6,052 bases of DNA from an uncultured Porphyromonadaceae bacterium (GTDB lineage: Bacteria > Bacteroidota > Bacteroidia > Bacteroidales > Muribaculaceae), in NCBI GenBank assembly GCA_947177595.1, contig CAMWUZ010000105.1, positions 1 to 6,052 on the forward strand, given 5' to 3'. The translations under genes and the position numbers were made by a program. Position 1 is the stretch's first letter, and each line of letters begins with the position of its first letter. Shown piece after piece: positions 5,212 through 6,052 of the stretch. Under the pieces are notes generated by a model. The model searched no databases. It saw nothing but the letters and a program-made list of their open reading frames with translations, and was not told the DNA's origin.

Positions 5212-6052
5212 TTATTGCTCTTCCACCTCCTCCTCTATCCTTTCTTTAGGCAGGAACCTGTGTAAAAGAATAAAGCCGAGAAATCCGGACAATACCGAAC
5301 CCACTACAATGCCGAGCTTGGCATGATTGAGAAGATCCGCGCCGTGGGCACCCATTCCGGCAAACGACAGGTTGGCTATAAAGAGCGAAACGGTGAAACC
5401 GATACCTCCGAGCATAGCTACCGATGCCATCATGAGCCAGTTGGCACGGTCAGGCATAGGTGCAAACTTGAATTTGACCGTAAGCCATGAGAATAAGAGA
5501 ATACCGGTGAATTTACCCACAACGAGTCCCAGAATGATCGCGAGGCTTATGCCCTCCACCACCGATGCCGGATCCAAGCCTAGGAGCAGGATACCTGCAT
5601 TGGCAAACGCAAACAGCGGCACGATGAAATTATTGACGACAGGATGAAGGGTATCCTCAAGATCCTGAAGAGGGGAAATCACTTTGTCAGACGCGCTCTC
5701 TATCTCCTTGAGCCAGTTCATCTGCTGCTTATTGAGAATCGTGCTGCCGGTGAGAGTCTCGTCATCCTCCTTATTGAAGTGAGAAATCGACACCCGGATA
5801 GCGCGAACATACTTGCGCGGCTCAAATACAGGAGTGGCAGGCACGCAAAACGCAACAAGGACTCCCGCGATAGTGGGATGAACTCCCGAATTGAGGAAAA
5901 GAAACCACACCACTCCGCCGAGACCGATATAGAAAATCTTACTTTTGATTTTCATGGAGCTGCCGAGAAGCAGGAGAGCGAGAATACCAACAGCATATAG
6001 AAGCCGCATCCATTCTATATGATTGGATTAGAATGCGGAGATCACTAGAATG
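5212..6052 (-). pseudogene. nhaA: Na+/H+ antiporter NhaA, C-terminal part with in-frame TAA (runs off right edge)
   Basis: NhaA is an inner-membrane antiporter that expels Na+ in exchange for protons. The frame from the right edge reads ILVISAF, then TAA at 6030-6028, then SNHIEWMRLLYAVG. Aligned with Escherichia coli NhaA (IIIIALFYTND), the stop falls exactly on the conserved Tyr, so a TAT or TAC codon has become TAA. The next ATG is at 6009, giving a 265-residue open frame. This shows GVHPTIAGV (42-50), a hydrophilic cytoplasmic loop (about 60-118), VPLFAFANAG (130-139), GKFTGI with Lys166 matching E. coli Lys300, GGIGFTVSLFIA (201-212) and KLGIVVGS (231-238), ending in an acidic tail. All of this is well preserved. 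The essential Asp pair (E. coli Asp163/164) would lie just beyond the window. If real, the stop truncates the transporter mid-membrane and the mutation must be recent; a sequencing error or a restart at 6009 are alternatives. A strong terminator follows the gene. Confidence 0.8.

Overview
All genes in this window lie on the minus strand, so transcription runs from high to low coordinates. The window is chromosomal DNA of a Bacteroidota bacterium, most likely of the order Bacteroidales. Three things point there: an RprX/RprY-type two-component system, a PorU protein of the type IX secretion system (found only in the Bacteroidota), and promoters of the TTTG-N19-TAnnTTTG type used by the Bacteroides primary sigma factor. 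A gut lineage such as Muribaculaceae would fit, but that is a guess.

Layout from right to left. At 6052-5212 is the C-terminal two thirds of a Na+/H+ antiporter NhaA, running off the right edge. It carries an in-frame TAA exactly where the conserved Tyr of the FY(S/T)N motif should be. A rho-independent terminator follows, and its T-tract overlaps the -33 box of the next promoter. That promoter drives, after a leader of about 118 nt, the sensor kinase rprX (4992-3469) and, 5 nt further on, the response regulator rprY (3463-2753). A perfect 12-bp terminator hairpin closes this operon. Next comes an AT-rich island (about 2030-2700) with an intact ribbon-helix-helix antitoxin (2567-2313) and the wreck of its YafQ/RelE-type toxin (2316-2100). 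The toxin has lost most of its N-terminus and has a TAG in place of the penultimate-but-one codon. Then follow a membrane-anchored GH25 muramidase (2021-1293) and, 29 nt later, the first 421 codons of porU (1263-1), running off the left edge. The porU gene has no stop in the window.

How the genes may work together. NhaA exports Na+ and RprY has been linked to sodium and oxidative stress in Porphyromonas gingivalis, so nhaA-rprXY may be a sodium/envelope-stress neighbourhood. GH25 and porU both act in or beyond the periplasm and are closely spaced, which suggests co-transcription. The most notable points are the two independent nonsense lesions at family-conserved positions (nhaA and the toxin), the decay of the toxin beside an intact antitoxin, and the compact terminator/promoter overlap upstream of rprX. 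I found no RNA genes, CRISPR array or insertion sequence, and no clearly undescribed system.
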